From Burkholderiales bacterium (lineage in GTDB: Bacteria > Pseudomonadota > Gammaproteobacteria > Burkholderiales > Burkholderiaceae_C), in contig JAGWTP010000019.1 in NCBI GenBank assembly GCA_028868895.1, positions 1 through 45,671 of the forward strand: a stretch of DNA of 45,671 nucleotides. Direction: 5' to 3'. Below are positions 29,012 through 38,617 of this stretch, in pieces; the first letter of the stretch is position 1; the number at the start of each line of letters is the position of its first letter. Below the pieces are notes generated by a model, which searched no databases, had not been told where the DNA came from, and worked only from the letters and a program-made list of their open reading frames with translations. A program made the position numbers and the translations under genes.

Positions 29012-29905
29012 TCAGCGGGTGGCCATGTAGGCCGCATACAGCGAGGGCTGGAGGTCGCGCAATACCTTGCGCCGTGTCACCAGATCGCGATGACGCCCCT
29101 GGCGCTCCAGCCCGAGAAGTTCCAGCATCAGGCGCAGTGCCTGCTCCGCCGAAGCGTGCAGGCCCGGCTGGGCCTGCCCGAGCGGCCCCGCCAGGGCGGC
29201 ATGCCGCGTAAGGACCCAGGCAGGGAACCAGGCCAGATCCTGCCCGTCGTCCGCCGACGCCGGGTTCGCCTCGAAATCCGCCTCGAATTCGCGGCGCAAC
29301 CTATCGAGCACCGGGTCGGCGAGCAGCGTGACGAGCTGGCCGAAGCGGCCCGACGCCAGCCATGCCAGTTCGGCCATCAGGGCCCAGGCGTCGTCGAGAC
29401 CGCCGAGGCGATAACGTGCCTGTGCCATCCAGGACAGCGGCGCGGGAATCCGGCGCCACGACTCGATGCCGGCAACCGCGCGAACGGCGGCGGCACAGTC
29501 GCCGCCGCGCAAACACAGCGCCGCGGCGTGGTCGTCGCTGCGGTCGGCGACAAACGGCAGCGACGCGGCCCGCGTGGCCAACTCGCGCCACAGCGGCGCC
29601 AGCCACCGGGCTGCGGTGTGGTCGCCGAGGCTGCGTCGCGCAGCGGGTTCGATCGAGTCGGCCATCGTCCGCCGGGCCTCGCGGACGGCGTCGTGATCCG
29701 ACAACGGCACGACCGTCGCCCGCTCGAGCGCATCGACCAGTACCGCCAGCGGTGCCAGCGTGGCGTCGAGCGCAAATTCGCCGGCGAACGTTCGCCAGGC
29801 ATATCGGGCCGCCCTGGCGTCTCGCCGCTCCAACGCGGCCACGACATCGTTGCGCAACATGGTGTCGCGGCTGTGTTCGAAGATGTCGAGTTGCGCGGGG
29901 AGCAT
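29012..29905 (-). CDS. conserved-looking hypothetical protein, alpha-helical
   Basis: I do not recognise a named family. The protein (297 residues from MLPAQLDIFEHSRDTMLRND) is Ala/Arg/Leu-rich and looks entirely helical, with repeated A-rich helix pairs (DVVAALERRDARAARYAWRTF, LAPLAVLVDALE, DDAWALMAELAWLASGRFGQLVTLLADPVLDRL) that suggest a TPR-like solenoid. No signal peptide, membrane segment or catalytic motif is seen. The start is uncertain: ATG 29905 begins the LDIFEHSRDTMLRND stretch, but neither it nor the in-frame start at 29932 has a clear ribosome-binding site. It converges with the cold-shock gene. Confidence 0.6.
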   Translation of the reverse strand: MLPAQLDIFEHSRDTMLRNDVVAALERRDARAARYAWRTFAGEFALDATLAPLAVLVDALERATVVPLSDHDAVREARRTMADSIEPAARRSLGDHTAARWLAPLWRELATRAASLPFVADRSDDHAAALCLRGGDCAAAVRAVAGIESWRRIPAPLSWMAQARYRLGGLDDAWALMAELAWLASGRFGQLVTLLADPVLDRLRREFEADFEANPASADDGQDLAWFPAWVLTRHAALAGPLGQAQPGLHASAEQALRLMLELLGLERQGRHRDLVTRRKVLRDLQPSLYAAYMATR

Positions 29906-30206
29906 GAAAGGGTCCGAACGGTGGGGCCGCAAGGCAGGTTTCCAGGACTGTCATTCTCCACCGCCGGATTCGAGTCGCTGAATCATCACCATCGATCTAC
30001 CGGCATGGCGCTCGAACGGCAGCCTTGGCGGGTCAGTGTGTGGCGAACGCCGATTTGCTGACGACGCGTGCCCGCGCCACCCCTTGGGCCGCGAGAGCCC
30101 CAGCGCGATGCAGCCGGGTCGGGTCGACGGGCGGGCGCCTCACGGGCGGTCCTGGTCGCGCTCCGTGCCCGGGCATCCTGGCGCCTCGATGCACCCACCG
30201 GCCGCC
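29906..30206. other. intergenic stretch without recognised feature
   Basis: About 300 bp between two minus-strand genes. It is GC-rich, contains no coding frame with convincing protein character, no tRNA fold and no clear promoter. It presumably carries the promoter of the gene ending at 29012. Confidence 0.4.
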
Positions 30207-30422
30207 TCAGTGCCCGTCGGTCGCCTCGTCGTCGCCGCGCTGCGCGTCGGCGGCGAAGTTGTCGGCCGCTGCCTCGGGTTCGAGGCCGGCCGCGTCGTGG
30301 AAGGTATCGATCGCGTGCTTGGTCGCGGTGACGGCATTCAGATTCGGTTGCAACTGCATCAGGCGCGCACCGAAGCGTTGCAACCAGACGTGCTTCGGAT
30401 GCGATGGGGGCGATTCGAACAT
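30207..30422 (-). CDS. small hypothetical protein (71 residues)
   Basis: Reads MFESPPSHPKHVWLQRFGAR then LMQLQPNLNAVTATKHAIDTFHDAAGLEPEAAADNFAADA... and an acidic end. It has a natural-looking composition (amphipathic helix LQRFGARLMQLQPNLNAVTATKHAIDTFHDA), unlike the Arg/Pro-rich shadow frames around it. ATG 30422 is preceded by GAGGG at about 11 nt; the frame is open upstream. Function unknown; it stands alone on the minus strand upstream of the transporter genes. Confidence 0.5.
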   Translation of the reverse strand: MFESPPSHPKHVWLQRFGARLMQLQPNLNAVTATKHAIDTFHDAAGLEPEAAADNFAADAQRGDDEATDGH

Positions 30423-30707
30423 GACCGTGAAGCCCTCGAAAGCGGGGCACCAGTATCGCGCGGGGACATGGCAGTTTCGCGGCACTTGGAAGGCACAAGG
30501 CGCAACGCGCGCATCCCACACGACCAACCACGCAGCGCAAGAGATCAACCCCACGCTCGCGTTTTCCCTTATGCAGTACTACGCAGCCGATCCAAGCAGT
30601 CATGCGCATAGGCAGCGGTGCAGCGCCACGGATAATCACGGCGCGTCGAGGCCCTGCATCAGCAGGCTTCGCAGCGCTCGAATCACATCCACAGCAGGAG
30701 ACTCTCG

Positions 30708-31916
30708 ATGTTGCGTTTCACGAAGATTGCCACCGCCGCCGCACTGGCCGCTGCAACCACCCTGACGATGGCGGCCGACCCGATCAAGATCGGTGTCGAC
30801 GGCCCGTTCACCGGCGGCTCCTCGTCGATGGGCGTGAGCATGCGCGACGGCGTGCGCCTTGCCACCGAAGAGATCAACAAGGCCGGTGGCGTGCTCGGCC
30901 GTCAGATCGTGCTGGTCGAGCGCGACGACGAAGCCAAGAACGAGCGCGGCGTGCAGATCGCCGAGGAACTCATCAACAAGGAGAAGGTCGTCGCGGCGGT
31001 CGGCTACATCAACACTGGCGTCTCGTTGGCGTCGCAGCGCTTCTTCCAGGAAGCCAAGATTCCGGTGATGAACAACGTCGCCACCGGTTCGATCGTGACC
31101 AACCAGTTCCCGAAAGATCCCGACAACTACATCTTCCGCAACGCCGCGCCCGACAACATCCAGGCACCGATGATCGCCGCCGAAGCGGTCACCCGCCGCG
31201 GCTTCACGAAGGTCGCCATCCTGGCCGACTCGACCAACTACGGCCAGCTCGGCCGCGCCGACCTCGAGAAGGCGCTTGCCGCCAAGGGCATCAAGCCGGT
31301 GGCCGAAGAGAAGTTCAACATCAAGGACGTGGACATGACCGCGCAGCTGTTGAAGGCCAAGGAAGCCGGCGCCGAAGTCATCCTGACCTACGGCATCGGC
31401 CCCGAGTTGGCGCAGATTGCCAACGGCATGACCAAGCTGGGCTGGAAGGTGCCGATGATCGGCAGCTGGACGCTGTCGATGGCCAACTTCATCGACACCG
31501 CCGGCCCCGGCGGTGAGGGCGCGCGCATGCCGCAGACCTTCATCCAGGAGCCGACCACGCCCAAGCGCAAGGCCTTCATCGAGGCCTACCTGAAGACCTT
31601 CAAGCCCAAGGACAACCGGATCGACTCGCCGGTCTCGGCAGCGCAAGGCTACGACTCGGTGTACCTGCTCGCGGCGGCAATCAAGCAGGCCGGTTCGACC
31701 GACGGCCCGAAGATCCGCGAGGCCCTCGAAGACCTGAAGACACCGGTCGAAGGCGTGGTGACCACCTACGTCCGCCCGTTCACCAAGACCGACCACGAAG
31801 CCATCACCGCCAACATCCCGGTGTTCGGCGAGGTCAAGGGCGCGCGCGTGGTCTATGCCAACGCCGACGACCTGAAGTCGGCCTCGACGGTGCGCATGAA
31901 GGAAGCCCGCAAGTAA
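30708..31916 (+). CDS. branched-chain amino-acid-type ABC transporter substrate-binding protein
   Basis: Periplasmic type I binding protein of the hydrophobic amino acid transporter (HAAT) family, 402 residues. Signal peptide at 1-22 (MLRFTKIATAAALAAATTLTMA), then the typical mature start DPIKIGVDGPFTGGSSSMGVSMRDGVRLATEEINKAGGVLGRQIVLVERDDEAKNERGVQIAEELI. VAILADSTNYGQLGRADLEKAL and GAEVILTYGIGPELAQIANGMTKLGWKVPMIGSWTLS form the second lobe. The ligand cannot be read from the sequence: Leu/Ile/Val, amides or aromatic acids are all possible in this family. First gene of the transporter set and separated from livH by a terminator-like hairpin. Confidence 0.92.
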   Translation: MLRFTKIATAAALAAATTLTMAADPIKIGVDGPFTGGSSSMGVSMRDGVRLATEEINKAGGVLGRQIVLVERDDEAKNERGVQIAEELINKEKVVAAVGYINTGVSLASQRFFQEAKIPVMNNVATGSIVTNQFPKDPDNYIFRNAAPDNIQAPMIAAEAVTRRGFTKVAILADSTNYGQLGRADLEKALAAKGIKPVAEEKFNIKDVDMTAQLLKAKEAGAEVILTYGIGPELAQIANGMTKLGWKVPMIGSWTLSMANFIDTAGPGGEGARMPQTFIQEPTTPKRKAFIEAYLKTFKPKDNRIDSPVSAAQGYDSVYLLAAAIKQAGSTDGPKIREALEDLKTPVEGVVTTYVRPFTKTDHEAITANIPVFGEVKGARVVYANADDLKSASTVRMKEARK

Positions 31917-31928
31917 CCAGCGAGCGCA

Positions 31929-31965
31929 GCGCCGCCGCCGGGGCACCCTGGTGGCGGCGCTTTTT
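31929..31965 (+). terminator. intrinsic terminator/attenuator between binding-protein gene and livH
   Basis: GCGCCGCC (31929-31936) pairs with GGCGGCGC (31953-31960), followed by five T residues (31961-31965). It starts 12 nt after the binding-protein stop. In ABC operons such a hairpin usually lowers permease expression relative to the binding protein and protects the upstream mRNA. Confidence 0.8.
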
Positions 31966-32016
31966 CATTGCGGGCGGCCGCCTCGAGGCCGCCACCCTCC
32001 TGACGCAGGGCCTGTC

Positions 32017-32892
32017 ATGCAAATCCTCACCCAACTCGTGTACAGCGGCATCGCGCTGGGCATGATCTACGCTGTCATCGCGTTCGGCTACCAACTCACG
32101 TTCGCCACCTCCGACACCCTGAACTTCGGCCAGGGTGACGCGCTCATGCTCGGCGCGCTTGTCGGGCTCACGCTCGTCGGCCTGGGCGTCAACTACTGGT
32201 TGATGATCCCGCTGGTGTGCCTGTTCGGGGCGTTCCAGGGCGTGCTGGTGGAGCGCATCGGCGTGCGCCCGGCGATCAAGATCAAGTCGGAGTTCGGCTG
32301 GATCATGTCGACCATCGCGCTGGGCATCATCTTCAAGAACGTCGCCGAGAACGTCTGGGGCCGTGACGACCTGAAGTTCCCGTCACCGCTGCCCGAGTCG
32401 CCGGTCACGCTGTTCGGCGCCAACGTGCTGCCGATGGAGATCCTGGTCGTCGTCGGCGCGGTCCTGATGATGCTGGCGGTGGAGTTCTTCAACCGCAAGA
32501 CCATCTACGGCAAGGCCGTGGTCGCCACCTTCAACGACCGCGACGCCGCCAAGCTGATGGGCATCAACACCGGGCTGGTGATCACCTTCTCATACGCACT
32601 GTCGTCGCTCACCGCCGCGTTCGCCGGCGTGCTGATCGCGCCGCTGACCATGACCGGCGCAACCATGGGCGCGGTGCTCGGCCTGAAGGCCTTCTCGGTG
32701 GCGATCATCGGCGGCTTGACCAGCGGCCTGGGCATCGTGGTGGGCGGCATCATCCTGGGCATCGCCGAAACCGCGACCGGCTACTACATCAGCACCGGCT
32801 ACAAAGACGTTCCCGGCCTCGTGCTGTTGCTGATCGTGCTGGCGGTGCGCCCGCAAGGCCTGTTTGGCAAGAGCGCCATCAAGAAGGTTTGA
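32017..32892 (+). CDS. livH: branched-chain amino-acid-type ABC transporter permease LivH
   Basis: Inner-membrane permease, 291 residues with about eight membrane segments: MQILTQLVYSGIALGMIYAVIAFGYQLTF, GDALMLGALVGLTLVGLGVNYWLMIPLVCLFGAF and so on, ending YKDVPGLVLLLIVLAVRPQGLFGKSAIKKV. The segment LNFGQGDALMLGA is typical of LivH (start of the second helix) and the RPQGLFG end is a HAAT-permease hallmark. Start ATG 32017 comes after the terminator; the frame is open upstream of it but without membrane-protein character. livM-livG starts 5 nt after the stop. Confidence 0.94.
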   Translation: MQILTQLVYSGIALGMIYAVIAFGYQLTFATSDTLNFGQGDALMLGALVGLTLVGLGVNYWLMIPLVCLFGAFQGVLVERIGVRPAIKIKSEFGWIMSTIALGIIFKNVAENVWGRDDLKFPSPLPESPVTLFGANVLPMEILVVVGAVLMMLAVEFFNRKTIYGKAVVATFNDRDAAKLMGINTGLVITFSYALSSLTAAFAGVLIAPLTMTGATMGAVLGLKAFSVAIIGGLTSGLGIVVGGIILGIAETATGYYISTGYKDVPGLVLLLIVLAVRPQGLFGKSAIKKV

Positions 32893-32896
32893 TCCC

Positions 32897-34822
32897 ATGA
32901 AACGCAGTCACCTTCTTCTGGCCATCGGCGCCATTGCACTTTTGTTGCTGTTCCCGGTGGGCGTCACCAACCCGTACTACATCCACCTGCTCACGACCAT
33001 CATGATCTATTCGATCGTGCTGTTCGGGCTGGACATCGTCGTCGGCTACACCGGCCAGGTGTCTCTCGGCCATGCCGGCCTGTTCGGCATCGGCGCCTAC
33101 ACCGCCGGCGTGCTGGTCATGAAGCTCAGCGCACCACTGTGGCTCACGCTGCCGGCCGCGGTGCTGGTGACGGCCGGCTTCGGCGCGCTGCTGGCGCTGC
33201 CGGCGCTGCGCGTTTCGGGGCCGTACCTGGCGATGGTGACGCTGGCCTTCGGCACCATCATCCAGATACTCATCAACGAGATGGACTTCCTGACCGAAGG
33301 CCCGATGGGCATCAAGCTCGAGAAGCCGATCCTCCTGGGCCTCCAGCTCAACGAGCGCAGCTTCTTCTGGCTCGTAGCGGTGCTGATGGTGCTGGCGCTG
33401 ATCGTCGTGCACCGCATCCTGCGCTCGCACCTCGGGCGCGCCTTCGAGGCGCTGCGCGGCAGCCCGGTCGCTTCCGACTGCATGGGCGTTTCGGTGTACC
33501 GCTACAAGGTCTACGCGTTCGTGATCAGCGCCGGCTTTGCCGGCCTGGCCGGCAGCCTCTACGCCTACTCGGAGCAGTACATCTCTCCGAACTCGTACAA
33601 CTTCGAACTCACGGTGCTGTTCCTGCTGGCGGTGATCATGGGCGGGCGCAAGAGCCGGATCGGTTCGCTGGTGGGGGCCGCGATCATCGTGCTGCTGCCC
33701 AAGCTGCTCGACGACATCGTGATGTTCCGCTACGTGTCGGTCGGGTTGGCGGTGCTGGTCATGATGACGGCGGTGGTCGGAATCCAGCGCGGCCGCGCGA
33801 CGCTGCAGAAGATGGCCATCCCGGTGGTCGGCAGCCTGGCGCTGGCAGGCCTGTCGTTTTGGCTGAAGACGATGACCGACTGGCGGCTGTCGATCTTCGG
33901 CGTGATCATGCTGTTCGTCGTGTACTACCTGCAGGACGGCATCGTCGGCTTCGTGCGCAACGCACTGAACTTGCAGCGGCCGAAGGCCCAGGTGCAGATC
34001 ACGGGTGCTGCGCTCGCCGGCCGGGACGCGCTGTCGACCGCCGCTGCCGGCGCATCGTCTGAAATCCTGAACGCGTCGGGCGTACTGATGCAATTCGGGG
34101 GCCTGAAGGCACTGAACGATGTTTCGTTGAGCATTCGACGCGGCACGATTCACGGCCTGATCGGCCCGAACGGCTCGGGCAAGAGCACGATGATGAACGT
34201 GCTGACCGGCATCTACGTGCCCACCGCCGGCGCGATCACTTTCGCGGGCCGCTCGGTGGTCGGGCGCACGTCGTCCGACATCGCCCTGTCGGGCATCGCG
34301 CGCACGTTCCAGAACGTGCAGCTGTTCGGTGAGATGACGGCGCTGCAGAACGTGCAGGTCGGCCTGCACCATACCTTCGCGAGCAACCTGCTCGACGTCG
34401 CGTTGGGAACGCCGCGTTACCGCCGCGAGAGCCAAGCCGCTGTCGACCGGGGCCTGGGTCTGTTGCAGTTCGTCGGCCTGGCCGACCTGGCGTTCGAGGA
34501 GGCGCGCAACCTGCCGTACGGCAAGCAGCGCCTGCTCGAAATTGCACGCGCGCTTGCACTCGACCCGCAACTGCTGTTGCTCGACGAGCCCGCCGCCGGC
34601 CTGACCGCACCCGACATCAAGGAGCTGATCACGTTCATCCGCAAGATCCGCGAGCACGGCGTGACCGTGATCCTGATCGAGCACCACATGGACGTGGTGA
34701 TGAGCATGTGCGACACCGTATCGGTGCTCGACTTCGGCCAGAAGATCGCCGAAGGTGGCCCCGCGCAGGTGCAGGCCGACGAGAAGGTCGTCGAAGCCTA
34801 TCTCGGTGGCCAGGCAGCGTGA
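32897..34822 (+). CDS. fused LivM permease and LivG ATPase
   Basis: A 641-residue fusion. Residues 1 to about 365 form a LivM-type permease (GYTGQVSLGHAGLFGIGAYTAGVL, LPALRVSGPYLAMVTLAFGTIIQILINE, LRGSPVASDCMGVSVYRYKVYAFVISAGFAGLAGSLYAY) with additional hydrophobic helices near 305-355. After a linker (ALAGRDALSTAAAGASSE) the LivG ATPase follows: Walker A GPNGSGKST near 423, Q-loop FQNVQLF, signature LPYGKQRLLEIARAL near 538, Walker B LLLLDEPAAGL near 560, switch His in LIEHHMDVV. Fused LivM-LivG proteins are known in betaproteobacteria. The partner ATPase LivF is 133 bp downstream, behind a repeat. Confidence 0.93.
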   Translation: MKRSHLLLAIGAIALLLLFPVGVTNPYYIHLLTTIMIYSIVLFGLDIVVGYTGQVSLGHAGLFGIGAYTAGVLVMKLSAPLWLTLPAAVLVTAGFGALLALPALRVSGPYLAMVTLAFGTIIQILINEMDFLTEGPMGIKLEKPILLGLQLNERSFFWLVAVLMVLALIVVHRILRSHLGRAFEALRGSPVASDCMGVSVYRYKVYAFVISAGFAGLAGSLYAYSEQYISPNSYNFELTVLFLLAVIMGGRKSRIGSLVGAAIIVLLPKLLDDIVMFRYVSVGLAVLVMMTAVVGIQRGRATLQKMAIPVVGSLALAGLSFWLKTMTDWRLSIFGVIMLFVVYYLQDGIVGFVRNALNLQRPKAQVQITGAALAGRDALSTAAAGASSEILNASGVLMQFGGLKALNDVSLSIRRGTIHGLIGPNGSGKSTMMNVLTGIYVPTAGAITFAGRSVVGRTSSDIALSGIARTFQNVQLFGEMTALQNVQVGLHHTFASNLLDVALGTPRYRRESQAAVDRGLGLLQFVGLADLAFEEARNLPYGKQRLLEIARALALDPQLLLLDEPAAGLTAPDIKELITFIRKIREHGVTVILIEHHMDVVMSMCDTVSVLDFGQKIAEGGPAQVQADEKVVEAYLGGQAA

Positions 34823-34845
34823 GGCGACTTCGCGCAAGCAACGAC

Positions 34846-34946
34846 GAGCGGGCCGAGCGCCGGGCCGTTCAAAAGGGCCACGCAGTGGCCCACGCGGCCC
34901 ACATCCCCTCGAGGGATCGGCAGACGTACTCGACGGACGAGAGGCC
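34846..34946 (+). repeat. GC-rich dispersed repeat between livMG and livF
   Basis: Copy of the element also present in dnaG. Positions 34846-34867 are identical to 43133-43154 (22 bp, GAGCGGGCCGAG...), and further blocks agree: GGGATCGG (34913-34920 with 43181-43188), GACGTAC (34923-34929 with 43191-43197) and a CGAG-AGGCC-like end. It also contains an internal inverted repeat (GGGCCACGCAGTGGCCC, 34875-34891). The insertion probably explains why this junction is 133 bp while the other Liv junctions in the cluster are a few bases or a terminator. Confidence 0.75.
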
Positions 34947-34955
34947 CCATTCACC

Positions 34956-35684
<729 letters not shown>

Positions 35685-35722
35685 GCGCGAGCCTCGTACC
35701 CGTCTGACTCGAAACGCCGCGC

Positions 35723-37126
35723 ATGGCCAACGCGATGCAGGCACTCGAGCCGATCTGGCGCTCGGCAGGTCTGCCCGCGCACTCGCTGCGGCATGTCACC
35801 CTCATCGGAGAAGAGCCGGTGCTGCCGTCGTCGTTCGCCGTCGGCACCGCCGCGCAAGCCACGCTCGCGGCCGCCGCGCTGGCCGCCACCGAGATCGGCT
35901 GGCAACGCAACGGCCTGCGCCAGCAACTGCGCGTGGACATGCGCCACGCCGCACTCGAGTGCTGCGGCCATTTCACGATCAACGGCCGCGTGCCCCCGCA
36001 ATGGGACAAGCTCGCCGGCCTGTACCCGTGCGGTGCGGAGGGTGCCGGCGGCTGGGTGCGGTTGCACACCAATTTCGCGCACCACCGTGACGGCGTGTTG
36101 CGCCTGCTCGGCCTCCCGGCGGGCACCGCCACGCCGCGCGAGGCGGTTGCCGCCGCATTGCAAGGTTGGCGTGCGCTTGATTTCGAAGACTCCGCAGCCC
36201 AAGCCGGCCTGGTCGTCGCCGCGCTGCGCAGCTTCGAGCAATGGGATCAACATCCGCAGAGTTTGGCCGTTGCGAGCCGGCCGTTGGTCGACATCGAAAA
36301 GATCGGCGAGGCCGCGCCGCTCGCGCTGCCGGCGCTGGCGCGCGACGCCCGCCCATTGCACGGTCTGCGCGTGCTCGACCTGACCCGCATCCTGGCTGGC
36401 CCTGTGGGCACCCGCACGCTCGCCGGCTACGGTGCCGAGGTGCTGCTGGTCAATGCGCCGCACTTGCCGAACATCGAGGTGATCATCGACACCAGCCGCG
36501 GCAAGCGCTCGGCGCTCGCCGATCTGCGCGAGCCTGCCGGGCGCAACGGCCTGCGCGCGGTGCTGCGCGATGCGCACGTGTTCGTGCAGAGCTATCGGCC
36601 GGGCGCACTGGCCGGCCTCGGCTTCGGACCCGACGAACTGGCCCGCGTGCGCCCCGGCATCGTGGTGGTTTCGCTGTCGGCCTACGGCGACACCGGCCCG
36701 TGGGCTGGACGGCGCGGATTCGATTCGTTGGTTCAAACCGCCACCGGCCTGAATCACGCCGAGGCACAGGCCGCCGGTGCCGCGCAACCGAAAGCGTTGC
36801 CGTTACAGATCCTGGACATGGCGTCGGGCTTCCTGATGGCGTTCGGTGCGCAAGCAGCGCTGCTGCGCCAGCAAACCGAGGGTGGCAGCTGGCAGGTGCG
36901 GGTGTCGCTGGCCCGCACCGCGCTTTGGCTGCGCGAGCTCGGGCGCGCCGCAGACGGCTTCGCGGCAGCAACCCCCGACTTCGCCGGCTGGATGCAGACG
37001 CAGCCCAGTGGCTACGGCGAGCTGAGCACCGTGCACCACGCGGCCGAGTTCTCGCACACGCCCGCCGGTTGGGATCACCCGTCGATGCCGCCGGGCAGCG
37101 ATCCGCTCGCCTGGTCGGCCGACTGA
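35723..37126 (+). CDS. class III CoA-transferase (CaiB/BaiF family)
   Basis: A 467-residue family III CoA-transferase. The core has LRVLDLTRILAGPVGTRTLAGYGAEVLLVNAPHLP, DTSRGKRSALADLR and PGIVVVSLSAYGDTGPWAGRRGFDSLVQTATG; the catalytic aspartate is probably D365 in LQILDMASGFLMAFGAQAAL. The first ~200 residues form a second half-domain with weaker similarity (RNGLRQQLRVDMRHAALECCGHFTINGRVPP), as in long CaiB variants. These enzymes move CoA between carboxylic acids. Lying 38 nt after livF, it might handle an acid imported by the transporter, but this is inference; the substrate is unknown. Confidence 0.88.
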   Translation: MANAMQALEPIWRSAGLPAHSLRHVTLIGEEPVLPSSFAVGTAAQATLAAAALAATEIGWQRNGLRQQLRVDMRHAALECCGHFTINGRVPPQWDKLAGLYPCGAEGAGGWVRLHTNFAHHRDGVLRLLGLPAGTATPREAVAAALQGWRALDFEDSAAQAGLVVAALRSFEQWDQHPQSLAVASRPLVDIEKIGEAAPLALPALARDARPLHGLRVLDLTRILAGPVGTRTLAGYGAEVLLVNAPHLPNIEVIIDTSRGKRSALADLREPAGRNGLRAVLRDAHVFVQSYRPGALAGLGFGPDELARVRPGIVVVSLSAYGDTGPWAGRRGFDSLVQTATGLNHAEAQAAGAAQPKALPLQILDMASGFLMAFGAQAALLRQQTEGGSWQVRVSLARTALWLRELGRAADGFAAATPDFAGWMQTQPSGYGELSTVHHAAEFSHTPAGWDHPSMPPGSDPLAWSAD

Positions 37127-37213
37127 CGCTGCCCTCGCGCGGCGCCGGACCGGTGAAGCGCCGGCCTCGCGTGCAAGAATCGAGACCGACCCCAAGAGCC
37201 ATTGCAGCGCACC

Positions 37214-38554
37214 GTGAGCCTCGTTTTCCCACACACCTTCGTGCCCTGGTTTCGCGCCGTGGCGCCGCACATCCATGCATACCACGGCAAGACGTTCGTC
37301 GTCGCGATTGCCGGAGAACTGATCGCCGCCGGCAAGCTCAACTCGTTCGCGCAGGACCTGTCGATCCTGCACGCCATGGGCATCAAGCTGGTGCTCGTGC
37401 ATGGCTTTAGACCACAGGTGAACGAGCAACTGCGCTCCAAGGGCCATGCGGCGCGCTACAGCCACGGCTTGCGCATCACCGACGCGGTGGCGCTCGACTC
37501 GGCCCAGGAGGCCGCCGGTCAGTTGCGATTCGAGATCGAAGCGGCGTTCTCGCAAGGCCTGCCGAACACGCCGATGGCCAACGCAATTGTGCGCGTGGTG
37601 TCGGGCAACTTCCTGACCGCGCGCCCGGTGGGCGTGGTCGACGGCGTCGACTTCATCCACAGCGGCGTGGTGCGCAAGGTCGATGGCGCCGCAATCCGGC
37701 GCGCCATCGACACCGGTGCAATGGTGCTGCTGTCACCGTTCGGTTTTTCACCGACCGGCGAGGCCTTCAACCTGACGATGGAAGACGTCGCCACCAGCAC
37801 CGCGATCGCGCTGCAGGCCGACAAGTTGCTGTTCATCACCGAGGTGCCGGGCATCCACGAGGACCTGACCAACCCCGACAGCCCAATCGACACCGAACTG
37901 GCCCTGGCCGACGCCGAGCGCTTGCTTGCGGCGCTGCCCCGCCCGACCCAGCCGACCGATCCGGCCTTCTATCTGCAGCATTGCGTGCGCGCCTGCCGCA
38001 GCGGCGTCGAGCGCTCGCACATCCTGCCGTTCGCGATGGACGGCGCGTTGCTCATGGAGGTGTTCACGCACGACGGCATCGGCACCATGGTGGTCGACGA
38101 GAAGCTCGAGAGCCTGCGCGAAGCCACCTCCGACGATATCGGCGGGGTGCTTCAACTGATCGAGCCGTTCGAACAGGACGGCACCCTGGTCAAGCGCAGC
38201 CGCACCGAGATCGAACGCGACATCGGCCACTACACCGTGATCGAGCACGACGGCGTGATCTTCGGATGCGCGGCGCTCTACCCCTACCCCGAGGCCAGAA
38301 CCGCCGAAATGGCCGCACTGACCGTGTCGCCCCAGGTGCAGAGCCAGGGCGACGGGGAGCGCATCCTCAAGCGCGTCGAGCAGCGCGCCCGGGCGATGGG
38401 GCTGGAGAGCATCTTCGTGCTGACCACGCGCACCATGCACTGGTTCATCAAGCGCGGCTTCGAACAAGTCGACCCCGACTGGCTGCCCGATGCGCGCAAG
38501 CGCAAATACAACTGGGACCGGCGTTCGCAGGTGCTGGTCAAGAAACTCAACTGA
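37214..38554 (+). CDS. argA: amino-acid N-acetyltransferase (N-acetylglutamate synthase)
   Basis: First step of arginine synthesis: acetylation of glutamate. 446 residues with an N-terminal amino-acid-kinase-like domain (residues ~20-290; KTFVVAIAGELIAAGKLNSFAQDLSILHAMGIKLVLVHGFRPQVNEQL), which binds the arginine effector, and a C-terminal GNAT domain (LIEPFEQDGTLVKRSRTEIERDIGHYTVIEHDGVIFGCAALYPYPEARTAEMAALTVSPQVQSQGDGERILKRVEQ). A start at GTG 37214 (VSLVFPHTFVPWFRAVAPHIH) fits homologues; a TTG 12 nt upstream in frame is an alternative. It ends 63 nt before yggX. Confidence 0.94.
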   Translation: MSLVFPHTFVPWFRAVAPHIHAYHGKTFVVAIAGELIAAGKLNSFAQDLSILHAMGIKLVLVHGFRPQVNEQLRSKGHAARYSHGLRITDAVALDSAQEAAGQLRFEIEAAFSQGLPNTPMANAIVRVVSGNFLTARPVGVVDGVDFIHSGVVRKVDGAAIRRAIDTGAMVLLSPFGFSPTGEAFNLTMEDVATSTAIALQADKLLFITEVPGIHEDLTNPDSPIDTELALADAERLLAALPRPTQPTDPAFYLQHCVRACRSGVERSHILPFAMDGALLMEVFTHDGIGTMVVDEKLESLREATSDDIGGVLQLIEPFEQDGTLVKRSRTEIERDIGHYTVIEHDGVIFGCAALYPYPEARTAEMAALTVSPQVQSQGDGERILKRVEQRARAMGLESIFVLTTRTMHWFIKRGFEQVDPDWLPDARKRKYNWDRRSQVLVKKLN

Positions 38555-38617
38555 CGCGCCGGGTTTGCCGCGCGGTCCCGGCGCACCGCCCCCGAAATTA
38601 CCTCAAGGAGAAACCCG

